Source: Nostoc commune NIES-4072
GTDB taxonomy: Bacteria > Cyanobacteriota > Cyanobacteriia > Cyanobacteriales > Nostocaceae
Direction of reading: 5' to 3'
Assembly: GCF_003113895.1 (NCBI RefSeq)
Contig: NZ_BDUD01000001.1
Location: 836,286 to 900,285, forward strand
DNA: 64,000 nt
Below are positions 8,354 to 17,558 of the stretch, piece by piece. The first letter of the stretch is position 1. Each line of letters starts with the position of its first letter. The translations under genes and the position numbers were made by a program. The notes under the pieces were generated by a model that was given only the letters and a program-made list of their open reading frames with translations, did not search any database and was not told the DNA's origin.

Positions 8354-9259
8354 TTACTGACTTTTAGAACAGCGATCAAACCACTCCTGATATTTTTTCT
8401 GGTGTGACTCATCTTCAACAGCGATGGTCACTCGCACTTGGTTGCAACCGTGATTTTGCTCTAGTGCGATCGCATTCAACAATAAACTAGCAGTCTTAGG
8501 TGAGCTAAATTCACCACTTACCATTAAACCACTACCAAAATGCTGAACCTCAAGTCTTTTTACTTCCGTTAAGTCAATGCCAGAAATTTCCTCTTGTCCT
8601 AAATCAATTTCTGCAAGTTGTTTGTGTTCTGGGCTAATTTGTTCTACAATCAACTTTTCACGCCGGACAGGAACTTGTATCATCCGGGTTTCAATTTCTT
8701 TGCGAACAATCACCTCACCAATTTTACGCTTACTGCTTTCAACAACTAGTCGTTCTTCTAGTAAATGAATAATCTGTTCTTCCGTAGCCTCATCTAAATC
8801 TACTGACTCAACTGGGCTATTTGTAGTTTGATAATTCCCTAGTTGCTCAGTTGAGTTTTCTGATAGTGTGCGTAGATGCGGAGCAACTTGCCGATAGGCA
8901 TCGCCTGGTGTTTCTGTTTCTAAATATTCAGGCATATATTCGATTTCTGATTTATTTAAGTCTATGAAAACAGATTTAGTCAGCTTGTCTATTTTTTTTA
9001 TTCTTTGGCTCTGCAACCGAAATAAAGAAGGATGTTTTTCAGCTAACTGCTGACCATATTCTAGAGTTTTTTGATTCACAACTAGGTTTAATCTACGATT
9101 AGCATCCACAATTAAATCATGAACTACTCCTACTAGCCGACCTTGCTGATCGAACACAGCAAAATTTTCCACCTTCTTTCTTAAATCTGCTAATGAGGTG
9201 CTAGTTTGAGAATCAGAGTTTGCCTCTCCAATGTTTTTTGTCATCGGTTGGCTATTCAT
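8354..9259 (-). CDS. PRC-barrel/DUF2382 (YsnF/AvaK-like) protein, paralog 1
   Basis: A 301-residue protein. The N-terminal part (about 25-100) is PRC-barrel-like (FAVFDQQGRLVGVVHDLIVDANRRLNLVV). The C-terminal half (about 165-225) is a DUF2382 segment (IIHLLEERLVVESSKRKIGEVIVRKEIETRMIQVPVRREKLIVE). It is the most divergent of three neighbours with this architecture: its DUF2382 is shorter and is followed by an extra C-terminal domain. The family includes YsnF of Bacillus and AvaK, an akinete-associated protein of Anabaena variabilis, so a stress or dormancy role is likely by family only. No signal peptide is visible. Confidence 0.8.
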   Translation of the reverse strand: MNSQPMTKNIGEANSDSQTSTSLADLRKKVENFAVFDQQGRLVGVVHDLIVDANRRLNLVVNQKTLEYGQQLAEKHPSLFRLQSQRIKKIDKLTKSVFIDLNKSEIEYMPEYLETETPGDAYRQVAPHLRTLSENSTEQLGNYQTTNSPVESVDLDEATEEQIIHLLEERLVVESSKRKIGEVIVRKEIETRMIQVPVRREKLIVEQISPEHKQLAEIDLGQEEISGIDLTEVKRLEVQHFGSGLMVSGEFSSPKTASLLLNAIALEQNHGCNQVRVTIAVEDESHQKKYQEWFDRCSKSQ

Positions 9260-9501
9260 AGTGCAATCTTTATGAGCTATTTTCTAGTTAGCTAAATTAA
9301 ATGTATCAATCATCTAAATACCATTTAGAAAATGATTGCGATAGATGTATTTATCTAACCTATATTCAGAGAAATATTCGCAATCCAAAATCTAAAGTTG
9401 TATTAGTTATTGGAAGCACAGGTAAAGCTAATTCTACAGCCTCACCTGTACTGTGTTGAATTTATTATTAGTCATTAGTTTGCAACTAATGACTTTGTTA
9501 T

Positions 9502-10395
9502 TTAGCGTTCTTCAATGGGAAGATTACCAGAATTGACATCTAATTCTTCACGACGCACGGTTTTTTGAGTTTCAACTGTGTCTTGATCAACTACTTTTTT
9601 AACTCTGACTTCTTCACGCAAAAATGCTTCTGTGCGAACTTCAGGAGTTTCTTCATAGATTTCTACGCGAACAACTTCGCCTTCACGGAAGTCTGCTTCG
9701 CGCCCAGAAACGGCAGTACCTGCATCTGCTGGAGTTACACGTTCAATCACAACTCGCTCTGTTTCTATTGGCACTGTAACCCGTGCAGTATCAGTCTCAA
9801 CGTGCTTACCAATCGTTACTTCTCCAGTTTTTTGGCGGCGTTTGCTGGCAATCAGCCGTTCTTCATACAATCTCAGAGTTTGATGATCTTGCTCATTTAA
9901 CCCATATAAAGAAGGCTCATGTTCGTAATTATAGTTATCACGATTGTAAGTTGGCGCAACCGGCTGCTGATAAGTTGTATCCACTGGCGCTGTCGCTTCC
10001 AATGGTAATGATGCATCTACAGGTTGAACGTAGTCTGCGGGTTGGCGATATACCCCACGCACCCTTTCTTCATAATCATAATCAAGGGCTTGACGCTCAC
10101 TGAACTCAGGTAAATCTTCTGCTTGCTCTCTAGTCAAGCCAATTGTGTAGACACGATCAACGTTATAGTCGATACGGGCACGACCAATTGGTAGTAACAC
10201 TTTTTTACCAAAAATCCAGAAGCCTAAATCAACGACTAGATAGCGGAAATGACCTTCTTCATCCACTAAAACATCGCTGACAGTACCAACTTTTTCATCA
10301 GTTCCTTGTGTATAAACGCCGAGTCCATTAAGATCGCGACCTTCAAATGTATCACGATAGTTAGGCTCAAAGTCTTGTAATTTGTAAAGTACCAT
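9502..10395 (-). CDS. PRC-barrel/DUF2382 (AvaK-like) protein, paralog 2
   Basis: A 297-residue protein from the Met at 10395, which has GAGGAAAATATA directly upstream. The alternative Met at 10425 lacks such a site. The PRC-barrel domain occupies residues 1-115 (YKLQDFEPNYRDTFEGRDLNGLGVY; LLPIGRARIDYNVDRVYTIGL). A Pro/Tyr-rich linker (about 115-165) leads to a long DUF2382 domain (LRLYEERLIASKRRQKTGEV, then repeats of the form V..ET...V.VPI..ER.VIERV) to the end. It is closely similar to paralog 3 at 10726-11568. An AvaK-like akinete or stress role is inferred from the family. Confidence 0.85.
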   Translation of the reverse strand: MVLYKLQDFEPNYRDTFEGRDLNGLGVYTQGTDEKVGTVSDVLVDEEGHFRYLVVDLGFWIFGKKVLLPIGRARIDYNVDRVYTIGLTREQAEDLPEFSERQALDYDYEERVRGVYRQPADYVQPVDASLPLEATAPVDTTYQQPVAPTYNRDNYNYEHEPSLYGLNEQDHQTLRLYEERLIASKRRQKTGEVTIGKHVETDTARVTVPIETERVVIERVTPADAGTAVSGREADFREGEVVRVEIYEETPEVRTEAFLREEVRVKKVVDQDTVETQKTVRREELDVNSGNLPIEER

Positions 10396-10596
10396 TATAT
10401 TTTCCTCAAAAATTTTCTTTCCCATCTCCTATTAACTAAGTTAGCCATTTAATGATTTGTTTACCTCTTTCTGGCGAATGAATTACTTTAAAAGTTAAAT
10501 TATCAAAAGTTATAGATATTTTATGATAATAGAGCAAATAAATTTTACGTTTCTATATCCTTGCTTACTTAAAATGCAAATTTTTTAAAGCGTTAA

Positions 10597-10624
10597 ATTC
10601 CCGATTTCTTTAGAAAGTCGGGAA
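10597..10624. repeat. Degenerate copy of the CCCGACTT palindrome
   Basis: ATTCCCGATTTCT pairs with AGAAAGTCGGGAAT. It is a diverged, shorter relative of the palindromes at 6708-6740 and 15787-15819. It lies in the 330-bp AT-rich gap between the two AvaK-like genes, which otherwise shows nothing. Confidence 0.5.
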
Positions 10625-10725
10625 TCTTAGTTGTTTAATAAAACAACACATGCAGAGATAAAAATTAACTTTGCCTGCATGATTATTTCAGATAAATCTA
10701 CCAAACAAACTTATTGGTCAGCTAC

Positions 10726-11568
10726 TTAAATAGCCTCATGTGTAGTTGTACCATGTTCCTGAACCTGTAAATTACCCTCAGTATCAACATCTAATTCTTC
10801 TCGACGAATGGTTTCTTGTGCTTCCACAGTGTCACGTTCTACTACTTTCTTAACTCTGACTTCTTCACGCACAAAGGCTTCTTTACGTATCTCAGGCGTT
10901 TCTTCGTACACTTCTATGCGTGCTACTTCCCCTTCTTGGAACTTAAGTTCACTGGAATCTACGGTCTTTCCTGCTTCTGTTGGCACAACTCGCTCAATTA
11001 TAACTCGTTCTTTTTGGATAGGTACTGTAACGCTTGCAGTGTCTGTTTCAATGTGCTTACCAACCGTTACTTCTCCAGTTTTGATGCGTTGTTTGCTGGC
11101 AATTAGTCGTTCTTCATAGAGTCTAAAAGTTTGATTCTCTTGATTATTCAACCCGTATAAAGCTGGTTCTGTTTCGTAATTATATGTATTGCGATCGTAA
11201 GTTACACCGCTATTTGGAGAACGAAATACACTACGGACATTTTCTTCGTAATCATGATCAACAACCATGTCTTCTCTATACTCGACTAAACCTTCTACTT
11301 GATGTCTGCTTAATCCATCAACATAAACGCGTTTTGCAGGATAGTCTATCCGGGAAAGACCAATTGGTAGTAATATTTTCTTACCCAAAAAATCTGAGCT
11401 TGTATCAATAACTAAATACCGAAAATGGCCATGGTCATCAACTAAAACATCCGCCACTGAGCCAACTCTGTCTCCTCCTTCAGTGTAAAGAACCAGGGAT
11501 TTAACGTCGTCTCCGCCAAAAGTTTCTCTATAGTTGGGGTCAAAATGTTCAAGTTTGTGAAGAGGCAT
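10726..11568 (-). CDS. PRC-barrel/DUF2382 (AvaK-like) protein, paralog 3
   Basis: A 280-residue protein. The PRC-barrel begins MPLHKLEHFDPNYRETFGGDDVKSL and reads through KILLPIGLSRIDYPAKRVYV. A shorter linker than paralog 2 leads to DUF2382 starting RLYEERLIASKQRIKTGEVTVGKHIETD and ending EETIRREELDV-like. Most of the protein aligns with paralog 2 without gaps outside the linker, so the pair is a recent tandem duplication. It has its own upstream spacer of about 300 bp, so it may be separately transcribed. Confidence 0.85.
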   Translation of the reverse strand: MPLHKLEHFDPNYRETFGGDDVKSLVLYTEGGDRVGSVADVLVDDHGHFRYLVIDTSSDFLGKKILLPIGLSRIDYPAKRVYVDGLSRHQVEGLVEYREDMVVDHDYEENVRSVFRSPNSGVTYDRNTYNYETEPALYGLNNQENQTFRLYEERLIASKQRIKTGEVTVGKHIETDTASVTVPIQKERVIIERVVPTEAGKTVDSSELKFQEGEVARIEVYEETPEIRKEAFVREEVRVKKVVERDTVEAQETIRREELDVDTEGNLQVQEHGTTTHEAI

Positions 11569-11867
11569 ACGCTGTTTCCAGTTGATTTATAAGGTTTGTT
11601 TTATACTATAGAAAATATTTTGCTCAGTTTCCTCCTGCTGGCGACTGAATTGCAAGTTAGATATTTTTTAGTTTATAACTTAATTTTTGGTGAGATGTTG
11701 GCTAGTGCAACAGCTTGATTGTGATAAAAATGTGGACAATGACAAGCCTTAACTTCAGGATATTGCATCAAGCTAATCGGCATTTAAGTTGTATAAAGGT
11801 AGGGCTGGAGCCGCTTACTACAAGCGAATCATTCTGGAAAAATGAATGACGATTAGCTTATCCTGGT

Positions 11868-13976
11868 TTACACAACCTGAAAACTAAAGCTAAGACTTGC
11901 CCAATTATTCACATCTAAGATATATGAGTCGGCTGCTGTACTGTTCATCTCCGCTTTGAGGGGGCTGGCGTTATGCAAATCTTGTAATAAGGCTTGTGCA
12001 ACGTCTAAGGGATTCAACAATGAACCAATCGGTTGTTGTTCGGCTGTGGAATACTTAACAGTACTCAAGGCGGCGATAGTTTCGCTAAAGGGGGCAGTAC
12101 TAAAAATCATTTGTTGTTCGCAAAAGCAAGCTGGCCCTGAAATCAGCCATTCGGAAGCACTATTAGTTTGGGGTAGGGTGAGGGTTTCACCTGGGGCGAT
12201 GACGACTTGTTTGAGGAGGGGCTTGGTGTCCCCAGTGTTTGGTTCTTGAGGAGTTTCCCAAGAATAGAAGGCAACTCCTGTATGATTATTGTTTAATCCC
12301 AGTAAGATTAAATATACTGAGCGATCGCTCTGGTTTTCCACTCGATATTGCATTCGACTACCGATAGGTACAATCGCAGTGGGGAGTGATTTTTTTATCG
12401 AAGTTTCAAGTTTAAAAGTTCGTATTGTTTCACGTTGCATCACCACCCGTGGTGATATACCGCTAATTATTTCTAAGGTTGCCTTGAGAGGCAAGCGCGA
12501 AGAACCTTGATTTTCTGTAAGTCGCCATAACTTAGCTGCAAACAGGGTTGATAATTTGGGCGCTAACCTTTGGGCTGTTAATTTTACTGCTTCTCCTACT
12601 TCTCCGGCGGTATTGGGAATTAGTTCGCCACCAAGAGAAAATAGACCATAACGACTAGGAATTTCCTGTAACTTGGCAAATACATAATCAGCTGGTTTTT
12701 CTCCTGCTATTACGGTGGATACATGGGAAAATCCAGCGAAGGCACTTGTTGCATCTACCCGCTCAATTCTTTCCAATCGAGTATCCAAAGCTATTGTTAA
12801 ATTAATATTTCGGGGTAAAACCCGGACTGCTTCTTGGACGAGTTGCCCAACTTGTAGAGGATTTGCACCTTCAATTTTGGAAATTTGTGCTTTTGCTGTT
12901 AACCCAGTGCGCGATCGCAATACTAATTGCTCTGTTGTTGCTAGGGTGAATCGAGAATTAACTCCGTAGTATAGCAGCACTTGTGGTGGTAATCCTGCCA
13001 ACCACAGATAAACTGTTTTACCGTCTTCTTCAATAGCACTCACCACGCCTTCTGCACCAATAATATTGTCTGGCACTAAAGACGTTATATCTGGATTTTC
13101 CTGACTACTTAATAATCCTGGTTGCTGTTTACTACCCAATTTGTATAGAGAATTTTCCATATACGACGAGAGGGCGACTTGAATTTTGGTAGGTGGGGTG
13201 AATTCCCACAAATACTGTGTCAAGGCGTAGGTAAATAACCCCGCATTAAAACCAGAAAATAGTCCTTCCCTTGCAGGCGGGTTTGGTTCTGAGGTAGCTG
13301 CTAAAACAATCGGAGTGCTGGATAATTTCTGAGTTTTAAGTTGTTTGAGAAAGTCGAGTTCTTCTGCTGCTAGCTTTGCTACTGACTCCTGAAGGGCGCG
13401 AATTTTTAATCCTAAGACTGGGCTAGGAGCATAATAGCTAGTATCCAATACTGCTGTTACTCGGTCTGTGGGGAGCGATCGCAATAATAGCAGTAGAGTT
13501 TCTTCTAATATATAATTGACTATTTTATCATTTTGTGCATATTCACCCACATTAACTGGCACTAAAGCATTTTGCATTGTATCTGATGATGTTTCCAATT
13601 TGACACGGCTGCCATAGCCGCTAAAGTGGAAGACGACAACATCATCGGGTTTAGCTTGCTTACCCAGGTGATCTAAAAAAGCCGCCTCAATAAATTCCCT
13701 GCTAGCTTGTTCCTCAGTTAAGGTTAAAATATCTGACCTTTGGAAACCAAAGCGGTGAATCAAAAGCTCTCTTTGTAAATCCACATCCGTCAGACAACCA
13801 CTGAGGGATGGAATTTGTGGGTATTGGTTAATACCTATTAACAACGCCAACTTACGCGGGCTGGGTTGTGCCAAAGCCTGATAATAGCGATTTCCCAAAG
13901 ACAACCACTCAGCTTCAGCTATCCCCAATACCGCAAGTATTGAGCCAATTCTGTTTAAAAACGTGCGCCGTTCCAT
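11868..13976 (-). CDS. Tat-exported caspase-family (orthocaspase-like) protein with Tyr/Ser in place of His/Cys
   Basis: A 702-residue protein. The N-terminus has a twin-arginine motif (RRTFLNRIG) and a hydrophobic segment, so Tat export or anchoring is likely. The caspase p20-like domain begins KLALLIGINQYPQIPSLSGCLTDV. At the catalytic His position the motif reads HFSGYGS (Tyr121 where SGHG is usual), and at the nucleophile it reads VLDTSYY (Ser180 where D-[ST]-C-H/Y-S is usual). The C-terminal half (about 400-700) is a DUF4384-like beta domain (YRVENQSDRSVYLILLGLNN). The protein is therefore probably not an active Cys protease and may act as a scaffold or regulator. Tyr-Ser variants are known among cyanobacterial caspase homologs. 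Confidence 0.87.
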   Translation of the reverse strand: MERRTFLNRIGSILAVLGIAEAEWLSLGNRYYQALAQPSPRKLALLIGINQYPQIPSLSGCLTDVDLQRELLIHRFGFQRSDILTLTEEQASREFIEAAFLDHLGKQAKPDDVVVFHFSGYGSRVKLETSSDTMQNALVPVNVGEYAQNDKIVNYILEETLLLLLRSLPTDRVTAVLDTSYYAPSPVLGLKIRALQESVAKLAAEELDFLKQLKTQKLSSTPIVLAATSEPNPPAREGLFSGFNAGLFTYALTQYLWEFTPPTKIQVALSSYMENSLYKLGSKQQPGLLSSQENPDITSLVPDNIIGAEGVVSAIEEDGKTVYLWLAGLPPQVLLYYGVNSRFTLATTEQLVLRSRTGLTAKAQISKIEGANPLQVGQLVQEAVRVLPRNINLTIALDTRLERIERVDATSAFAGFSHVSTVIAGEKPADYVFAKLQEIPSRYGLFSLGGELIPNTAGEVGEAVKLTAQRLAPKLSTLFAAKLWRLTENQGSSRLPLKATLEIISGISPRVVMQRETIRTFKLETSIKKSLPTAIVPIGSRMQYRVENQSDRSVYLILLGLNNNHTGVAFYSWETPQEPNTGDTKPLLKQVVIAPGETLTLPQTNSASEWLISGPACFCEQQMIFSTAPFSETIAALSTVKYSTAEQQPIGSLLNPLDVAQALLQDLHNASPLKAEMNSTAADSYILDVNNWASLSFSFQVV

Positions 13977-14050
13977 AATTAGCTATCAGCCCTCAGCCAT
14001 CAGTTAGCAGCTTACAGGGCTGAACTCTGTATTGTAAAGTTACAAAAGTG

Positions 14051-14093
14051 TGGGGAGTAAGGGAGTGGGGAGTGGGGAGTGGGGAGTGGGGGA
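14051..14093. repeat. Short tandem repeat, GGGGAGT heptamers
   Basis: About five heptamers of GGGGAGT, some imperfect, typical of Nostoc STRR sequences, in the spacer between the caspase-like gene and sat. Confidence 0.8.
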
Positions 14094-14114
14094 AGAATAA
14101 CTATTAATTATTTA

Positions 14115-14179
14115 CCAATGCCCAATGCCCAATGCCCAATGCCCAATGCCCAATACCCAATACCCAATGCCCAATGCCC
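14115..14179. repeat. Short tandem repeat, CCCAATG heptamers
   Basis: About nine copies of the heptamer CCCAATG (two read CCCAATA), ending exactly at the sat stop codon. The same heptamer forms the array at 45591-45703. Confidence 0.85.
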
Positions 14180-15357
14180 TAAACCGATACCTCTATCCGC
14201 ATTGCCCGCGCTAACTCTGTCGCCACCTCTGGACGGGAAAATTCTGGTGGAGGTAATTCACCACGCCGCAGCATTTCTCGGACTTTTGTTCCCGATAGAT
14301 GGATGCGTTCTTCTGGCCTGCTGGGACTAGTTTTAGATGTTGCCATCTGCTTAGTGCGCGTGCAGTAGAAAGCGTGTTCAAATTTCATCGGCACAATGCC
14401 CAATTCACCTGGGGCAAATTCATCAAAGATGTGTTGAGCATCGTAAGTGCCATAATAGTCACCAACGCCAGCATGATCCCGTCCGACAATAAAGTGAGTA
14501 CAGCCGTAGTTTTTGCGGACTAAAGCATGGAATATCGCTTCACGAGGCCCAGCATAGCGCATTGCGGCTGGATTTATTGCCAAAGTTACCCGGTCTAAGG
14601 GGTAGTAGTGTTCCAGCAAAATTTCATAGCAACGCATCCGCACATCAGCAGCGATATCATCTTCTTTTGTTGCTCCAACTAATGGGTGCAAAAATAGACC
14701 ATCAACAATTTCTAAAGCGCACTTTTGAATATATTCATGGGCGCGGTGGATGGGGTTGCGAGTTTGAAAGCCAACGATGGTTTTCCAACCTTTGTCTCTA
14801 AATAGTTGCCGTGAGCCAGCTGGATCAATTTGATAAGTGGGAAACTGGGGATGAGGTTCGCGTTGCAACAACCAAATATCACCCGCCAGGTGTACATTAC
14901 CTTGGTTATAGAGTACCTGCACGCCTGGATGTTTAGCATCATCAGTGCGGTAGACATTTATGGCTTCGCGGGTTTTGTCGTAGTTATATTTTTGGGTGAG
15001 TTGTAAAACCCCAATAAATTCGCCTCTGGAGTTATCCAGACGGATTAAACCGCCTTCTTGCAACGGGGAAGCTACTTCTTCGCTTACCGATAGTGTAATC
15101 GGGATTGACCATACAAGACCATTGGCTAATCGCATTTCTGTAACAGTGCGATCGTAGTCTTCTTGGTTCATAAAACCCGTGAGTGGACTAAAAGCACCGA
15201 TCGCAATCATTTCTACATCAGAAACGGCGCGATCGTCTAGTTGCACTCGCGGCAAAAAGTCAGCTTTTGAAAGAAACTCTGCTCTTTGTTCTGGTGTGGC
15301 GATACGGTTAACTAACTGTCCACCGTGCGGGGCTATGGCATCTGGATTGTGACTCAA
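14179..15357 (-). CDS. sat: Sulfate adenylyltransferase (ATP sulfurylase)
   Basis: A 392-residue enzyme, the normal length for the single-domain bacterial form. It makes adenosine 5'-phosphosulfate from ATP and sulfate, the first step of sulfate assimilation. The ATP-binding HxxH-type motif is present ([12 protein letters not shown]), as are [17 protein letters not shown] and [13 protein letters not shown]. The N-terminal PUA-like part begins [10 protein letters not shown]. No APS kinase domain is fused. It stands alone, with a CCCAATG repeat abutting its 3' end. The start at [13 protein letters not shown] matches the family. Confidence 0.96.
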   Translation of the reverse strand: MSHNPDAIAPHGGQLVNRIATPEQRAEFLSKADFLPRVQLDDRAVSDVEMIAIGAFSPLTGFMNQEDYDRTVTEMRLANGLVWSIPITLSVSEEVASPLQEGGLIRLDNSRGEFIGVLQLTQKYNYDKTREAINVYRTDDAKHPGVQVLYNQGNVHLAGDIWLLQREPHPQFPTYQIDPAGSRQLFRDKGWKTIVGFQTRNPIHRAHEYIQKCALEIVDGLFLHPLVGATKEDDIAADVRMRCYEILLEHYYPLDRVTLAINPAAMRYAGPREAIFHALVRKNYGCTHFIVGRDHAGVGDYYGTYDAQHIFDEFAPGELGIVPMKFEHAFYCTRTKQMATSKTSPSRPEERIHLSGTKVREMLRRGELPPPEFSRPEVATELARAMRIEVSV

Positions 15358-15545
15358 CGTAATCCCCTCTTTGTATTAACTGTTATTGTTTCAGATTATG
15401 TACTAACTTATCAAATGCTGGTACGTAGAGAAAAAGAGTTTAAGGAATGGAGTCATATTTTTGCAACTAGCCTCTAAGCGATCTGATTAGGTTACGCTAA
15501 AGCTAATCCAGCCTCAAGTTTCAGAATAGTTCCTTTATAAGGAAA

Positions 15546-15821
15546 ATGCTTATGACTGCTGTATCCCCCGTTGTTAAACCTGTTAGCCAAATGCGGCTAG
15601 CGCCTGGTAGTACAGTGAATATCGAGGATATCAGTTGGGAGGAATTTGAGTCTATTTTGCAAGAACTGGGGGAAAAGCGATCGCTACGAGTTGCTTACAG
15701 CAAGTCTACGTTAGAAATTATGGTTAGAGAGTACGTAAGGATTGCTGAAAAAGAAAATGTCCTGTTTGTAACTATGTACCAAAACCAGATCCCCGACTTC
15801 TTCAAGAAGTCGGGGATCTAA
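15546..15821 (+). pseudogene. Truncated Uma2-family (DUF820) gene
   Basis: A 91-residue frame. Residues 1-59 match the N-terminus of Uma2-family proteins (MRLAPGSTVNIEDISWEEFESILQ, then LRVAYSKSTLEIM). After that point homology stops: the family continues into a PD-(D/E)XK core, which is absent, and the last residues and stop codon come from the palindrome at 15787-15819. It looks like a remnant left by deletion or repeat insertion. A complete relative is at 21116-21658. Confidence 0.7.
15787..15819. repeat. 33-bp perfect palindrome, copy 2
   Basis: A 16-bp stem identical to the palindrome at 6708-6740, with a C instead of a G at the centre. It supplies the 3' end of the truncated Uma2 frame. 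Confidence 0.78.
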
Positions 15822-15896
15822 ATCCAGATTAAGCAAGTATCATTCAGCCGTAAAATGCCTCTATAATTTAAGAATCTATACTTACAGCTTACTTGA

Positions 15897-16049
15897 TATA
15901 GGAATCCGGTTTGATTTCTGAAAATATACGTAGGATGTGTTAGCACGGAGAGTACGGCATCAAACTCGTGTTCATAGTGCGTTACGAACTCCGTTCTAAC
16001 ACACTCTACAATACTTAATTTCGTTCAAAAATCAAATAGTAATCCTATA
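15897..16049. mobile_element. MITE-like long imperfect palindrome, copy 1
   Basis: A 153-bp element with ends TATAGGAATCC and AATCCTATA. Inside the ends lie ATTTGATTTTTGAAC-like and TGTGTTAG-AACG-GTTCGTAACGCAC-like arms that fold back on each other. The reverse complement aligns from end to end with 59022-59173. It carries no gene. It occupies the 320-bp gap between the Uma2 remnant and the next gene. Miniature-transposon status is inferred from the terminal inverted repeats and the second copy. Confidence 0.7.
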
Positions 16050-16141
16050 CTAAACTTATTAGCTTAAATGTTATATTAGTCCACACAATTTACGCATCTA
16101 ACCAAAAAATAACTCTAATTTTATCGGGATAACACACGATA

Positions 16142-16753
16142 TTATTGGTTTTGTATTTTTAATTCACATTGTTGAAAAATATAATTAACAGCCGCAAATA
16201 ATTTATCTAAATCTTGAATTACATACAAATTTCTATTCCGAGTAAACACATCAGCAATCAATTTTCCGAATTGCCATATTTTACCGTTAGAAACAATCCC
16301 AAAAATATCGCTGGTAAAATCATCATTAATTCGCTGCACTGCGATCATTTCAGCTAAACACTGACCCCAGCCTTCTTCAAATTTGTCTTGTTTAGCTTCA
16401 ACTGTCAAAAAATAAGGTTTATCAAAAACAATCGTACCTAGAGGATTTCGTTGTGTTACTGTATAATCTGGAACGCCTGATAAATCTTCATCATAAGCTA
16501 ATGTTTCATGACTCCAAAGTGTTAATTTACTTCGGTAATTTTTCCATACTTCTTTCAATACTGGATAGATGAGATTTTCACAAATAGCATCTTCAGAATT
16601 ATCAATAACTCCATCTATAAATAGCAAATCTAATTCTTCTTTAAAAGACTGTTTAACTGGAAAATCCACTTCCAGTATAAAATTAGACTGTACATATTTG
16701 ATTTGAAATTTTTTAATTACTGCGCTAATACTTTTGTAATTACTAAATGCCAT
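16142..16753 (-). CDS. Putative PD-(D/E)XK-like nuclease-fold protein
   Basis: A 203-residue protein of a type common in cyanobacteria. The motif series GVPDYTVTQR ... FLTVEAKQDKFEEGWGQCLAEMIAV fits the D-(E/Q)xK core of restriction-endonuclease-like folds: Asp in VPDY, Glu-Ala-Lys, then a Gln-containing helix. The C-terminal part (IFGIVSNGKIWQFGKL) resembles the strand that closes such folds in type I restriction R-subunit-like proteins. No methylase partner is adjacent. Nuclease activity is inferred only. Confidence 0.6.
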   Translation of the reverse strand: MAFSNYKSISAVIKKFQIKYVQSNFILEVDFPVKQSFKEELDLLFIDGVIDNSEDAICENLIYPVLKEVWKNYRSKLTLWSHETLAYDEDLSGVPDYTVTQRNPLGTIVFDKPYFLTVEAKQDKFEEGWGQCLAEMIAVQRINDDFTSDIFGIVSNGKIWQFGKLIADVFTRNRNLYVIQDLDKLFAAVNYIFQQCELKIQNQ

Positions 16754-16781
16754 TTTAATTTACCTTTTATTAAAAATGTCA

Positions 16782-17558
16782 TTACCTGACTAACTGCGCG
16801 GCAGAATTGAAAAATTGACGACACAACCCCTTTGTGACTAAAAGTGTTGTCAACAAATTAGCGAAAGCAACCATAAATATAATTAAAACTTCGTAGGATA
16901 CAGCATCCAAAGGTTTCACACCAGCTAATAGCTGTCCGGTGGTAATTCCTGGTATTGCCACCATACCGATAAGAAGCATTTGATTGAGAGTCGGAATCAA
17001 TCCGGCTCTGATGGCATCTTTGCGATATTGGCTAACTGCTTGCTGGGGCGTTGCACCTAAGCTCAAATGGGTTTCTATTTCGAGATGGCTGGAATTAATG
17101 GTGCTGACAAGACGTTCGCCTGCGATCGCGGCTGCATTAGTAGCATTACCTAAGACTATCCCTGCAAGGGGAATTACATACTGTGGTTCATACCATCTTT
17201 CTGGTTGAATGATCAAGAAGTTGGTGTAAAGCACTGTCAGGGCGGTACTAATTAAAATTGCACCCCACACTAAAGGCAATACATAAGGAATTTTTTGGCT
17301 GATCCGATTTCGTGCGACAATCGCCGTAATTGTCAGCATTATTGTTAATATCGCCAAAACTGCCCAAGCATTGTCCAAAGCCAAGATGAAATCTAAAATG
17401 TATCCCAATACAAGTAGTTGTAAAATGGTTCTCCCAGCAGCAAGGGCTAAATTTAACTCTAGTCCTAATTTCTCCCAGGCAGATAAACCAATAGCGATCG
17501 CCATCAATCCCACAGCAATAGCTAAATCCACGAAATCCAGCTTGATCAACTCCTGCAT
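16782..17558 (-). CDS. FetB-like ABC transporter permease (UPF0014 family)
   Basis: 258 residues from the Met at 17558; a 16-residue longer frame to 17606 begins MDCFEKEIPG and is not typical. There are about seven hydrophobic segments. The signatures AGRTILQLLVLGYIL, VPLVWGAI-like and PLAGIVLGNATNAAAIAGERL, plus the cytoplasmic segment LSLGATPQQAVSQYRKDAIRAGLIPTLN, are typical of FetB, the permease of an iron exporter in E. coli. The usual ATPase partner (FetA) is not beside it. It lies 28 bp upstream of the PD-(D/E)XK-like gene on the same strand. Confidence 0.82.
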   Translation of the reverse strand: MQELIKLDFVDLAIAVGLMAIAIGLSAWEKLGLELNLALAAGRTILQLLVLGYILDFILALDNAWAVLAILTIMLTITAIVARNRISQKIPYVLPLVWGAILISTALTVLYTNFLIIQPERWYEPQYVIPLAGIVLGNATNAAAIAGERLVSTINSSHLEIETHLSLGATPQQAVSQYRKDAIRAGLIPTLNQMLLIGMVAIPGITTGQLLAGVKPLDAVSYEVLIIFMVAFANLLTTLLVTKGLCRQFFNSAAQLVR

